Assembly: GCA_964036315.1 (NCBI GenBank)
Contig: OZ038509.1
Span: 27,898,419 to 27,962,418, forward strand
Direction: 5' to 3'
Source: Acanthosepion esculentum
Taxonomy: Eukaryota; Mollusca; Cephalopoda; Sepiida; Sepiidae
DNA: 64,000 nt
The notes under the pieces are model-generated. The model saw only the letters and a list, made by a program, of their open reading frames with translations. It searched no databases and had not been told where the DNA came from. Every line of letters begins with the position of its first letter. Position 1 is the stretch's first letter. Both the position numbers and the translations under genes were made by a program. Below are positions 1 to 10,084 of this stretch, piece by piece.

Positions 1-851
1 GGGTCTGCATAATCCATATGCACCTGAAACTATGATCTTCCTGGCCATTCCCATGAGTGTAACATACTCGTCTGGGGCATATTAGCCTTATTCGGCCACA
101 TAACACAACTTCTTACACAGTTCAATGTCTGAATCCAAATTAGGCCACCAGATATGACAATGAGCAAGAGATTTCATCCGTGAAATACCTGGATGACCTT
201 CATGTAATTTGTTAAGCAAGGTATCTCGACACTTTGCAATGATAACCACTTGCGATCCTATAAAACACAACCAGTTGTACTGATAACTCTCCTTCCTGTT
301 TGTGTACGGTTGGAAATTCTAAGATTCATTGTACGGCCATTCCTGTATGATCCACTTATGAACTTGAGATAACATGGGATCCCTGGATGTATGCAAAGCA
401 AGAGTTTTCGTCATGACAGGAGTTGAATCTAAAGCTGTCGTAAAGAGTACCACGGACAAGTTAATGGGGTAAAACAGTCCTCCATGGTTAGTCGACTTAA
501 TCTGTTTGCATTGAGAATATTTGAACTGGGTTTGTATACAAGCTGATAGTGGTAGTTTGAGAGTATCATTGTCCAACGCTTTACTCTAGCACTTACTGTG
601 TGTAATATCAAACGGCCTTGTTTAAAAAGCCCAAGCAAGGGCTTATGTTCAGTAATGATTGTAACCTCTCTGCTGTAAATGTATTTGTGGAATTGACTAA
701 CTCCAAAAATTACAGCTGTTCCCTCATGTTATGTCTATGCATAATTCTGTTCCCCTTTTGATGATATTCTTGAAGCAAAGTAAATTGGTCTTTCCCTTCC
801 ATCTGTCATATGACAAAACTGCCCTGATACTAACTGGGGATATATCTATGG
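1..851 (-). pseudogene. Gypsy-type pol remnant: RNase H and integrase zinc-binding region
   Basis: Minus-strand remains of a Ty3/Gypsy polyprotein, read from right to left. At about 720-840 a broken frame has RNase H-like text (RERPIYFAS, then EQNY). At 600-717 comes FHKYIYSRE and ITEHKPLLGLF, the RNase H segment carrying a catalytic-type aspartate region. At 429-600 the end of RNase H reads SARVKRWTMILSNYHYQLVY followed by a decayed D-x-LSRL motif (NANRLSRL). At 88-270 is the integrase H2C2-like zinc-binding segment HEGHPGISRMKSL with WWPNLD. Several frameshifts and stops separate these parts, so it is dead. The left end runs off the window. The right end at 851 is the insertion point of another transposon, and pol text resumes at 2912. 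Family assignment is secure; the clade is not. Confidence 0.85.
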
Positions 852-2903
852 TAGGTATGTCCAATTTTGACCTTTTTAGCGTTTTTTTTTTAGTTGTTTT
901 TTTGTCAGTTGAAAGACACATTAATTTCGAAATTCTTGTAAAAATTAACTACTTGTTGGATTTTAATGAAAACTTCAGAACTTATTCAGAAATGAATGAA
1001 CTTATTTTAGAAATGTTTGTCTCTTTGAAAGTCATGGTATAAATATTTTTTTTTTATATCTGTTACCCCCCCTCGAACTTAATTTTATGAAAACACAAAA
1101 AAAAATTTATTTGCAACCTGAATTTCTTTTTTTAATTAAATGCACAAAACTCTGAAAAATCTAAATCATCGATTTTTTTGTTAAAAAAATGTCCGAAATT
1201 GTCCAAACTTTTACCTCAATTGTAAAAATACAAAACCCAATAAAACTAAGACAATATTTAACTAAGAAAGTTTTTAATGGCTTTTCTGAATAATATATAC
1301 GAAGGTAATTATTATCTGAAAGAAAAAATTTTTTTGATGAACAATGAATTTTTACATTAATTTTCTTTTTTTTTTTTCAATTTTAAATACACAATATGAC
1401 AAAAGGTTGTTATATATTTATACATTAAGTTCTTTCTGCAACCTTATGGAAATGATATATTATGTTCTCTACTTTTTAAAGATCATAAATTCGAAAGCTT
1501 ATTAAAATCTGACAACCATAATTATTTTAAAAATAATTTTTAATATTCCAAAATTGTATTTAAAATCGTCTACAATGAAAGTACGGATGCTCATTGTTGA
1601 AATAATGTCACATGAGTAGTTTCCTTTGATAGAAGCAAGTTTTTTTTTTTACTTCAGAAATGGCTTTGATTCGTTCAGTACCAACAAAACAACGCTTGTC
1701 AAGTTTTCTGAATATCGTCGTATTATTTTCAATTTTTTTCTTTTTCTATTCAAATATAATCGAATAGTGGGATAAAAGAAAATATCGACTATTTACAATT
1801 ACAAAAAAAAAGAAAAACGCCCTTGGAAGTCCACCCAAATTTTCAAGTTTGAAATCAAATGCATAAATTCATTGTACATTACTTTGGAATTATTATCCAC
1901 ACGACAAATTATCAATTAAAACGATTTTTGGAGTTTAAATTTTCTGGAGTTAGCTCGCTACTACTCAAACTAAAAAATACTTGTTGAGTCAAAACAAAAC
2001 CAACATAGCATGTTAATTTTATTAATAAATAAAATAAAACTCATATTAAAATTACTGCCATATAATTATTAATAAATAGAAAAAAATCTGCCTTAATAAA
2101 AAGAAATAAAATCTCATTTCATTAAGTTAACCCGTTTCAATTAATGGTGTTTCATGTAATTTTTATATTCTCAGAAAAATATTTCATGACTGAAATAATA
2201 AACCTCAATTTAAAAAAATGAATTTTTTTACTGTTTTATTTTTACTTGTAAAATTTGATTTTCTTTCATAATTTAAATGTTATTTTCAGTGCAGAATTCT
2301 TCCTCAAACGTAAGGTAAAAAAAAAAAAAATTTGAAAGTGAATTTTTTTTAAAAAAATCTACTAACCAGATTCACTTAAAATTAGAACGAATTATATCAC
2401 TTCTGTGCTACCATCGAATAAATTTCCGTACCGTAAGTTGTGAATATATTGACGTACATCAATCAACGCCTGTGAAAATAGACCACCCTGGTTGGAAAAA
2501 TCTCTCTTAAAAAAATTTCTGCTAAAAATGTAAGTAATGTTTCTTTCAAATTACATTAAGTATACTTTAATCATTCTAAATTTCCTAAGATAACAAAAGA
2601 AAAAGGTGTAATTGATTTTTCATGATTTTTTAACTAACAAACTATGATCTTTCCGACAGAAATGTCGATAAGTTCGATTTTACGAAATTTTTTGACTCGA
2701 AAAAAAAAAAAACAAGATTTTTTAATAAAATTTTTAACATTTATAGGAAGGATTAAAAAATCTGAAAAAATATTCAGAAAATACTTTGGTCTTACCTCTT
2801 TAATAACAACATAAATATTTAAACGTTAAAAATTGTTTTATCAATTTGGGGACCTTTTGTCGTCAAGGTATACCACTTTTTAGCGAAATATTGGACATAC
2901 CTA
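852..2903. mobile_element. Non-autonomous 2,052-bp TIR transposon with 8-bp target duplication
   Basis: The left end TAGGTATGTCCAAT is repeated inverted at the right end (ATTGGACATACCTA). The element is flanked by identical 8-bp direct repeats ATCTATGG at 844-851 and 2904-2911. The motif CTTTTTAGCG occurs near both ends. The interior is extremely AT-rich with no credible reading frame, so any transposase must come from elsewhere. An 8-bp duplication fits the hAT or P superfamilies, but the TIR is not the usual hAT form, so I leave the superfamily open. The boundaries are strongly supported because Gypsy RNase H text reads into the left flank and continues out of the right flank. Confidence 0.85.
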
Positions 2904-2911
2904 ATCTATGG

Positions 2912-3094
2912 TCATTATAAGTTTAAATTTAAAATGACCTAAAACATCAGCTGACATTTATAAACTTTTTGATTGTCTAAATGCAGGTTTTCCCCATTAC
3001 CAGCAGTGTGTGTGTGTGTGGCAGGGGCTTTTTGTAATAACGCATACAGTGGAGCTAGAACAGTGTTGATGTTGTTGAAATACCGGGAGTAATA
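2912..3094 (-). pseudogene. Gypsy pol remnant: RT-RNase H connection
   Basis: Middle piece of the same minus-strand Gypsy element. Near 3020-3094 the translation contains INTVLAPLYALLQKAP, typical of the stretch after the RT thumb. At about 2912-2990 it contains MSADVLGHF, the start of the RNase H region. It contains stops and frame breaks, and a short CA run (3007-3019 on the plus strand) has expanded inside it. It is separated from its neighbours only by the two DNA transposon insertions. Confidence 0.75.
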
Positions 3095-3316
3095 TTGGGT
3101 TGGTGTATAATTATCAGTCGTTTTTGTAGGAAAGTTATTTGTTAATAAAAAATGCTGTTTTGTTTACTTTTTTTTAATAAAAATATTATTTTATTTTCGG
3201 GTTATAAAAATGAGTGTCGATAATCATACACTCCGGAATAATCATTTAAGATTGTTATTAACTTTTCTCTCAGTATCTATCTATCTATCTGTCTATCTAT
3301 CTATCTCGGTCTGCTC

Positions 3317-3351
<35 letters not shown>

Positions 3352-3681
3352 CGGTCTGCTCATTATCTATCTATCTATCTCGGTCTGCTCATTATCTATC
3401 TATCTATCTCAGTCTGCTCATTATCTATCTATCTCAATGTTTTCATATCTATCTATCTATCGGGTTGGTGCATAATTATCAGGCGTTTTTGTAGGCAAGT
3501 TATTTAATAAAAATTGCTGTTTTGTTTACTTTTTTTAATAAAAATATTTTATTTTCAGGTTATAAAAATGCATGTCAATAATCTTATGTTCTGGAATAAT
3601 CATGTTATTGTTGAATTGTTATGTTTCTTTTTTCATAATAAATATTGTTTAAAAACGCCGAATAATTATGCACCAACCCAA
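3095..3681. mobile_element. Mariner-type MITE with duplicated 5' end and internal TATC minisatellite
   Basis: The ends are TTGGGTTGGTG at 3095 and CACCAACCCAA ending at 3681. They are inverted repeats of the mariner type and are flanked by TA on both sides (3093-3094 and 3682-3683). The sequence just inside the 5' end (GTATAATTATCAG, then TTTTTGTAGG) is repeated from about 3463, so the 5' 150 bp is present twice. Between the copies lies a TATC tract. No transposase remains; the short frame at 3210-3494 merely translates the TATC tract. It interrupts a Gypsy pol frame, which continues on both sides. Confidence 0.85.
3271..3462 (+). repeat. TATC microsatellite with TCGGTCTGCTCAT interruptions
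   Basis: Runs of (TATC)n are punctuated four times by near-identical TCGGTCTGCTCAT or TCAGTCTGCTCAT blocks, making a compound minisatellite within the mariner MITE. It probably expanded after the MITE inserted. Confidence 0.9.
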
Positions 3682-3890
3682 TAATTAACAAATGCTAAAT
3701 AACTACGCAGTTCTGATATATTTTTTGGTTTTGGTGCTTTTTGAACAGCATTAAACTTATCCTGTTTTGGGTGAATTCCTCTGTAATCAATCCTGTGACC
3801 CAGATAAACTATTGATGACTTCCTGAACACACATTTCTCACTTCTAAGGCCCACATCTCATAATCTTTTTAATATGCAGATATGAACTTT
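3682..3890 (-). pseudogene. Gypsy reverse transcriptase fragment (thumb region)
   Basis: The minus-strand frame has LRSEKCVF, then VYLGHRID, then GIHPKQDK and LRSYLAFVNY. This is the standard order of the Gypsy RT C-terminal part, just downstream of the YxDD palm motif, which is absent here. Upstream (towards 3890) the frame ends in stops. It belongs to the same element as 1-851 and 2912-3094; the mariner MITE sits exactly after the VNY codons. Confidence 0.85.
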
Positions 3891-4186
3891 TGGGAATCTG
3901 AGAAGGATTTGCTTTTATAAGGCACTATTCGGCTTTGCTTGATCTGTGATACACTCCGTGGTTTAGTCAGTCTAGTTCATGTCAGATCTAACGACAGTTT
4001 CTCCTGCAAAGGGGAACACAGATTTGAATCGCGCTGGGGAGCACATATCTTTCCTTAATAAGATTTCTCAATATTTGGACAAAAATAAAATATACTGTTT
4101 AATAAATAAATGGAGTATCTGATCAAATATTTATATATTTGTAATTTGTATCCTCTAAAATAAAATTTAAAGTGATAATATGTATG

Positions 4187-4230
<44 letters not shown>

Positions 4231-4371
4231 TTTCACTTTTTCCCCTGCGTTAATCTCTGTCAACAAAATAGTAATCTGATTTCTATATTCACTTTTCCAA
4301 TCATTTTCAGCTATTGAAAAAAAGAACCTAAACAATGATGAATAATTCTCTGCTCCTGGTGTAGTATAGGC

Positions 4372-4433
<62 letters not shown>

Positions 4434-4669
4434 TAGCCGACTTATCTAGTATTTCCAGATACTCTTTCCAAATACATCATTAAAAAAAAAATTAATTCCC
4501 CTCCTTTAGCTGGCATCATTGGTTTAATAAATTCAGTTCTAGACTCAAAAATAAATACCTTACTCTTTATTCCATCAATTTGAGCTTTCCTGTTTATTTT
4601 TATTTTTGATTCCCTTGAGGGTGGAAATGTCGTATAATTTTTCCGAGGTTTTCATTTACTGAATTTGGC
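3891..4669. other. No gene; AT-rich DNA with two TA microsatellites
   Basis: I see no coding or RNA gene here. There are (TA)n tracts at about 4193-4224 and 4372-4431, the second interrupted once. The remainder is low-complexity AT-rich sequence. Confidence 0.7.
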
Positions 4670-4800
4670 ATCCTGGGTATGATAATAAGGTAACAAGGCC
4701 TTTGATTGGGGTGTTTTGAGGAGCATGGAACCACTTCTTAATTGCTGATTTTCCCAGGTCACCCTGACCCAGGTTGGTAGCAGCTCTTAGGGTCCCAGTT
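4670..4800 (+). repeat. Dispersed repeat, related to 43680-43800
   Basis: The stretch with GAGGAGCATGGAACCAC, TTAATTGCTG and CACCCTGACC occurs again at about 43730-43795 in the same orientation. Both copies begin near GGGTATGATAATAAG or GGGTATGATGATAAA. The family is unidentified. Confidence 0.6.
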
Positions 4801-5279
4801 ATGGGAAATTAATGAACTCCAAAACAGAAATCAAAGCAGTAGGAAAACATCAGAATACATTATATTAGTAAAAAAAAGTTACCAGCAGTACATTTTTGAA
4901 AAAGAAAATTACTAAAGGTCCCAAGAAAATTAAATTTTGGCATTAAATGACACATAAGGAGTTGATATGCCATTAATCAAACAAATTTAATGAATTTGTT
5001 CTTGTATTCAAACCTAGGTTTGTTTGAATGCATAGTAGGCTAAAAAACAACAATTTTATAAGTGCACCTCCCAAAGTCTGGATGGCCTGAACCTGGCAAC
5101 TGGTCTCTCCTATGACCTAACCCTGGTGGCTTAATGAGGGAAAGACTGACTTGTAAATTTCTGTTTGTCCAAAACCAAACTGGTAACATTAACCGAGCAG
5201 ACCCCAAACTTTCATCTATCATGATGGATGGCTGTTCTCAAGAAAGCTCCTTGCCTTTGAATGTCTATTGGAATCAATA
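4801..5279. other. No recognisable gene; moderately complex sequence
   Basis: There is no supported coding region. The part at 5040-5220 is less AT-rich and has short open frames on the minus strand without family motifs. It may be an old repeat lying 5' of the LINE fragment that follows. Confidence 0.4.
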
Positions 5280-5770
5280 CATGATCTATTACTAAAGATG
5301 CTGGCAAAATGGTCAGTCCATTGTACCACTCCAGTAATTATCTGACACCCCTGGCTATACTCTATCTTTACAAGATCCAGATTAGACCAAAAATGGAGTA
5401 TTACTGCCTTATCTGGGCTGGAGCTGCACAATCCTCACTTGCATGTCTTGAGAGAGTTCAAAACGTTTTGTGGGTGATGAATTATTTTCCACCTTCCAAA
5501 GCCTTTCCCACAGATGAAACATCACATTCCATTGCATGTGTTCAGATGAGCTACATTTCTTGGTTCCACCAGCCCTGACCTTTACTACTAGGACCCGCCA
5601 TGCCATGTACACAAGCAGGAATTATCTCCATTCCCATGGTATTCTTATAGTAAGAAGTACATTCCATTTAGACACCTTCTTCCCAAAGATTCCCGGTAGG
5701 ATTTTTGGTCAATCACTATTTTTAAGGTTAACCATTATCTTTCCTACATAACCTCATGATCTGAACTTCT
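5280..5770 (+). pseudogene. LINE-C fragment: C-terminal part of a non-LTR reverse transcriptase ORF
   Basis: The plus-strand frame contains YLYKIQIRPKMEY followed by IWAGAAQSSLACLERVQ. This is the region after the RT domain in jockey/CR1-like LINEs. Further on, another frame has HAMYTSRNY and IVRSTFHLDTFFP, the usual C-terminus of the same ORF. A frameshift lies near 5470-5540. The endonuclease and the RT catalytic core are missing, so this is a 5'-truncated dead copy. The 3' end of the same family is seen inverted at 41690-41965. Confidence 0.75.
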
Positions 5771-6503
5771 TGCCTTTTCCTATGCTTATACATCATTACC
5801 AATAACCCTCTACCTTGAGTGGCTCTTGCGTCCTTGTATTAAGGGAACATTAGTATTAAAAAAAAATTACATTTGGTTTTAACTTTTATCTAGTTACATA
5901 GTTTTTATTCAATCCAATTTAGTAGTTATTATTTAATATTTTCAACTGTATGTGAGATGACAAACAGAGAAACATAATTTATCTTACACAATGGATTTTC
6001 ATGTTATTATCTATTTATTCCGATGAATGAAGTGTTTGCATTTTTTTGGGAGGCGTCTGTGGACTTATTCGTATATATTGGAACTGTCGTTATCTTTCCA
6101 TAGGTATGTATGTACTCATGTGTGTAAATCAATCTTTTGCAATGTAATTTGGTTTTGGTATAAGTACATCCCTCACCTAAAAAACACACGTACACAAAAC
6201 GTAAGGAAATTGAATCAATAAAGATATATATTGTTCATTGGAATTTGAACCTATATTGTATGTGTGTAAGTCAATATTGTGTAAAACTATGTAAAATTTT
6301 TTTTTATAAATAGACCACACACACACACACACACGCACACACATACAGAGAGAGAGAGAGGGGACATATTTTCTATGAGATTTCTTGGGTATTCATGCTG
6401 GTAAAAGTAGTTAATACTGTTTATTATAAACAGAACACTTACTTGAATATTTGTATCTATAAAAATAACATGAACAAAATTGTCGGACTTAGTCCATTTC
6501 ATA

Positions 6504-6545
<42 letters not shown>

Positions 6546-6877
6546 CAAATAACTAGATATTAACAACCATATATACATGCGTTGATGTACATGCACAGGT
6601 AAGCGAATAAATGTTTACTCAGTTTAATGTGTAAACAAAACCCGTGCTCAATGGAGTTAGAGCTAAGAAGTATCGTGTCTGATGAGTTGGTAGAAGAAGG
6701 AAACTTTAAGTTGCAACTTGAATGTAGGTAGATGTATATTTATTAATATATACATATATTTGTGTGTTTCATTGAATCTGACAAAGAAGACTTAATGAAT
6801 TTTTTATTTAGTTTTTCCAGCATTCTTAAATTTTTATTTGATGGGATTAAGGGATTGCAAAAATTGTTCATATTGTT
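5771..6877. other. No gene; microsatellites AC, GA and AT/TG
   Basis: The stretch is AT-rich without coding support. There is an (AC)n tract at 6315-6342, (GA)n at 6346-6361, and (AT)n then (TG)n at 6503-6541. A CTGATGAG...GAAAC motif at 6679-6703 was considered as a ribozyme and rejected. Confidence 0.7.
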
Positions 6878-6982
6878 CATTGTCCCATTCAATTTTAGCC
6901 AATTCTTTAGCCATTTTCAAGGTTAAACAAATAAACCCCCTTGAAAATAGCTAAAGAGTTGGCCAAAAGTGTTTGGGACAAC
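6878..6982. repeat. Imperfect hairpin, about 44-bp arms
   Basis: The left arm 6878-6922 and right arm 6939-6982 are inverted copies around a 16-base loop. They share TTTTCAAGG next to the loop, then CTTTAGC/GCTAAAG, GCCAA/TTGGC and TGTCCCA/TGGGACA, with a few differences. It could be a small MITE relic or a transcribed hairpin; the sequence does not decide. Confidence 0.7.
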
Positions 6983-7124
6983 TTTATAAATTATTATAAT
7001 TAAAATTAAAAAAAATAAAATTCATTATTCATTAAAAAATGATTTTTTTTTTTTGTAAGACAATAATGTACATAATATGTTTTATTCATAAAGCAATTAA
7101 AAGCTTTTCTAATTAAATAATAAG

Positions 7125-7398
7125 GCACAGTGGAGTAATTAAACAATGAAGCATGTTGGAGTAATTAATGGATAGTGGCTCAGATTGAGGAATTGAAGAG
7201 CCGATTTCGAATTCCATTCAAATCCTTTACATTCACTTATGTGTTAATACTCTTGGAAAATTTATTAATCCTCTTCTCCCTCCAGCAGGACAGACTGGGT
7301 TTTATAGCCTTGGATGGCAACTGGTCTACCTCATCAGTCATGTGTCGAAAGATACATGATTGCCTAAGCATGTATCACGCATGGCACATAACTGACTG
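7125..7398 (+). mobile_element. tRNA-derived SINE, diverged copy
   Basis: The tRNA-like head GGAGTAATTAATGGATAGTGG (A-box region, about 7159-7178) is followed by a B-box-like TTTCGAATTCC at 7206-7216. The body (CTCCAGCAGGACAGACTGGG, CTTGGATGGCAACTGGTCTA) is nearly identical to the SINE at 36785. After 7332 the tail differs and is rich in short CATG palindromes, so this is a different subfamily or a chimera. Confidence 0.8.
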
Positions 7399-8329
7399 AA
7401 TTGAATAATGTCTTAGTTTTATTGCATTTTTTATTTTATGATTCAGGGCAAATTTTCAGGAACTAGGGGTCCTGTTTAACCAAAACAAATATGACTATTT
7501 AAATTCCCCAAAGATTTTTCCATATAACAAATATAAACAAAATCATTAAGCGATACAAAATAAAATTTCTTGAAAGTTCATAAAATTAAGTGTGGGCTGG
7601 GGTAACAGATGAAAAATATTATTTACCAATATGTAAAAAGAAAAAAAAAAAAAACTATTCAACAATAATTTCATTTGTTTGTGATTGTGAAGTGTAGTAA
7701 TCTGGCAATTATCTGATTTTAGCAAAAATTTTGAAATCAGTGTTTTTCACCACAAGAAGATGCTCAAATTTACTGTACAAATTTCTAGTCCCTCATTGAT
7801 GCCAGAAAAACAAAACTTTTAGCCTTTTTTTTGAAGATTCTAAAAAGAATTAAAAAGTAATTTTTATATCGAAAAATCCTTTACTCTTAATAAGAGCACA
7901 AAATTTAGGCAGTAAGTTTTTTTCTTTTTCTTCATTTTGGGCATTTTTCATCATGTATGCTCATATCTTTTAGCAAATTTTCATATATATGTATATATAT
8001 ATATATATAAAATCTGGTGTATTTACAGGGGAAAAGTGCTCAATATTGGAGATAGTGTTTATAGACATAGGCAAAACAAATATTAGAATGATTCCTATGC
8101 ATGCACTGTGTGTATGTGTTTAAAAGGATGAAGCTTGGCAAATTTTCAAAATGAAGAGGAATTATCTATTTTGAAAATCAGTAAACCTGACTTTCACCTC
8201 AGATCAAACCGTGTCCTCTCAGTCACCACACCAACATTCACATTAAAAAAAACACATATCTGTTCATGATATATATATATATATATATATACATATAAAA
8301 AGTGAATATACATAATATCCATCATTGAT
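7399..8329. other. No gene; AT-rich with TA tract
   Basis: No coding support. The stretch holds poly-A/T runs and a (TA)n tract near 7984-8010, and a short (AT)n tract near 8268-8292. Confidence 0.65.
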
Positions 8330-8897
8330 ATCATGAATCAGAGCTTCGTGCAGTTTTGCAATCTTCAAGTGCTGAGTATATGCTGACCGTCATAAAGAGT
8401 TTGCGTTCTCGTGGTCTTGATTTAAAATTGTGTGTTAAGACTTGTTTACTTATTGTTGCCTAAAAAATTATAATTAATTATTTATAATTTATATTATTCA
8501 AATTCATAAGCTCAAAAGACAAAGAATGTAAAAAAAACAAGAAAATTACCTCCTCAAGACACTTGATGTAGGCCCTGTGAAAAGATGAATGGCGGCATAA
8601 CGTCACTAGTGATCACTCCAAACACCTTCATAATCACCATTAGACCCAGCCAACTCTTTTGAAATCCTCTGCATTCTCCTCAGATCGACACCCAAACACT
8701 GTGAAATGTTCATATTGAAGTTTCCGGCAATGTAGCAAGCCATTTCCAAATTTCTGGTGGAGTGAATTGCATCATGGTGCTCTTTTTCTCACAGACAGTA
8801 CTCAACTAACTGTGCAGTCGACAAAATCAAAAGCAAACAATGCGCATGTGCGAAATTAAAAATGGTGACAATTTACCCATCGCACCCTGTATACATA
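8330..8897 (-). mobile_element. Probable Tc1/mariner-like element relic
   Basis: On the minus strand the right-hand end starts after TA with CAGGGTGCGATGGGTAAATT, which looks like a transposon terminus. Inside it, a broken frame holds a short helix-turn-helix-like peptide (ISQCLGVDLRRMQRI, with stops nearby) at about 8680-8760. I found no matching left terminus and no catalytic DDE/D region, so the extent is approximate. It may be a deleted copy or another TIR superfamily. Confidence 0.4.
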
Positions 8898-8914
8898 AAT
8901 AAAGCCAAAAGGAA

Positions 8915-9303
8915 AACTCATCTTAGCCAATGTGTTTCCTTGTCTAATAGACTTTAGCAAGTTAAATGTGAGGATTTTATTTTGCAACAAGTATTTATAA
9001 ACAAAAATAAAAATAATGTTGGTTTTTCAAAATTTTTAAATTTAAGAGATGCTCATAAATAATACATCCCTTAGCATCCTGCATAATTATGTCACTTAGT
9101 GTCCTCCATAATTTACCTTGACATTTCAGTTAACCTGATGAATATTTATGAGTGTCTCTTAAAAAAATTTCAGAAACTAACAACATTTTTACTTCTACAA
9201 TTATATTTACTTTTATAAATACTTGTTGCAAAATAAAAACCTTACATTTGCCTTGATAAAGTCCATCAGAGGATGAAATGTGTCAGCTCAGGTAAGTTTT
9301 TGT
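8915..9303. mobile_element. Foldback element, about 390 bp
   Basis: Two arms of about 160 bp are inverted copies meeting near 9105. Shared blocks include TTTTATTTTGCAACAAGTAT plus TTATAAA (8967 on the plus strand; inverted at 9211-9236), GACTTTA near 8951 matching TAAAGTC near 9260, and the GATGCTCATAAAT/ATTTATGAGTGTC pair near the centre. There is no reading frame. This is consistent with a MITE or foldback transposon; target duplications are unclear. Confidence 0.75.
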
Positions 9304-9839
9304 TCTGATGTGGGGTCTGGCAAGACATAACACTTAACTCAACAGAGACATGATAGTAGTACTCAATACTCAACTTCTAGACAATTACCCAGGACTACTT
9401 ATCATGAATGGATCTGTCTATTCATGATAGTTAAGAGGGTAACTGGCTCTTAACACAACAGTTTTCCTTTTGTCTTTATTAATATTGTCCTTTTACAGAT
9501 ATATTTCAGTTATATTTGAAATTTTTACACACACACACACACATATATATATTGTATTAGTTAATTTTGATATATTACTCCTCTTCGTTTTTCTCTTCTT
9601 TCCTTTGGAGAAAGGATGTTTTTTTTTATACTTTTCTTTTCTTAACTCTTTCTATTTCTCTTTCTTCTTTCTTTTTCCTTTTATTGATTTCTTGTTCTCT
9701 TCTTTTTCTGCTTTAACCTGTATTTTTTTTCTTTTCCTTTTAAGGAAATTCTTATGTTTTCCTAAATTCTTAAAAATGTAAAAAGAAGTGATGTTTCATA
9801 AGTAGCATTTTTAAATAAAATCATGTATAACCATCTTTG

Positions 9840-9903
9840 TTCACCACCTGATGAGATGTTTATATTAGGCACCGAAACAAATATGCATCTTTGTAGTGAT
9901 TAC
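9840..9903 (+). ncRNA. Hammerhead-ribozyme-like motif (type I topology)
   Basis: The full conserved core is present in the right order: CTGATGA at 9848-9854, then GAAA at 9874-9877, then a GTA cleavage triplet at 9893-9895. Stem II (9855-9861 with 9867-9873) closes with the expected G-C pair and has one mismatch and two G-U pairs. Stem III is ACAAA (9877-9881) with TTTGT (9890-9894). Stem I begins with GTG (9896-9898) against CAC (9845-9847) and continues with interruptions. Predicted cleavage would be after 9895. Type I hammerheads are known from Penelope-like elements and from small metazoan retrozymes; no such host element is recognised around it. The weak stems suggest a decayed copy. Confidence 0.5.
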
Positions 9904-9926
9904 TTGTTTGTTTATATGTAATAACT

Positions 9927-9927
<1 letters not shown>

Positions 9928-9972
<45 letters not shown>
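9928..9972. repeat. TA microsatellite
   Basis: Uninterrupted (TA)n tract shortly downstream of the hammerhead-like motif. Confidence 0.95.
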
Positions 9973-9974
<2 letters not shown>

Positions 9975-10084
9975 GTTGGGCATATTTTTTATGTTCCATT
10001 CTTGTTATTTATATATTTATGTATAATTTTAGTAAATCTATTTGGTACATTCATATACTTCTTATATAGTTATACCTTAGTGCA

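Noticed and set aside
3210..3494. 94-codon frame with repeating YLSIYLS.
   Set aside because: Translation of the TATC microsatellite only.
6679..6703. CTGATGAG ... GAAAC as a second hammerhead ribozyme, with a good stem III palindrome after it.
   Set aside because: The GAAA is not preceded by the needed C, stem II does not close, and there is no stem I pairing beside a cleavage site.
9470..9781. 103-codon F/L/S-rich frame as a membrane protein.
   Set aside because: It is the translation of a T- and CT-rich low-complexity stretch, starting near a CA microsatellite.
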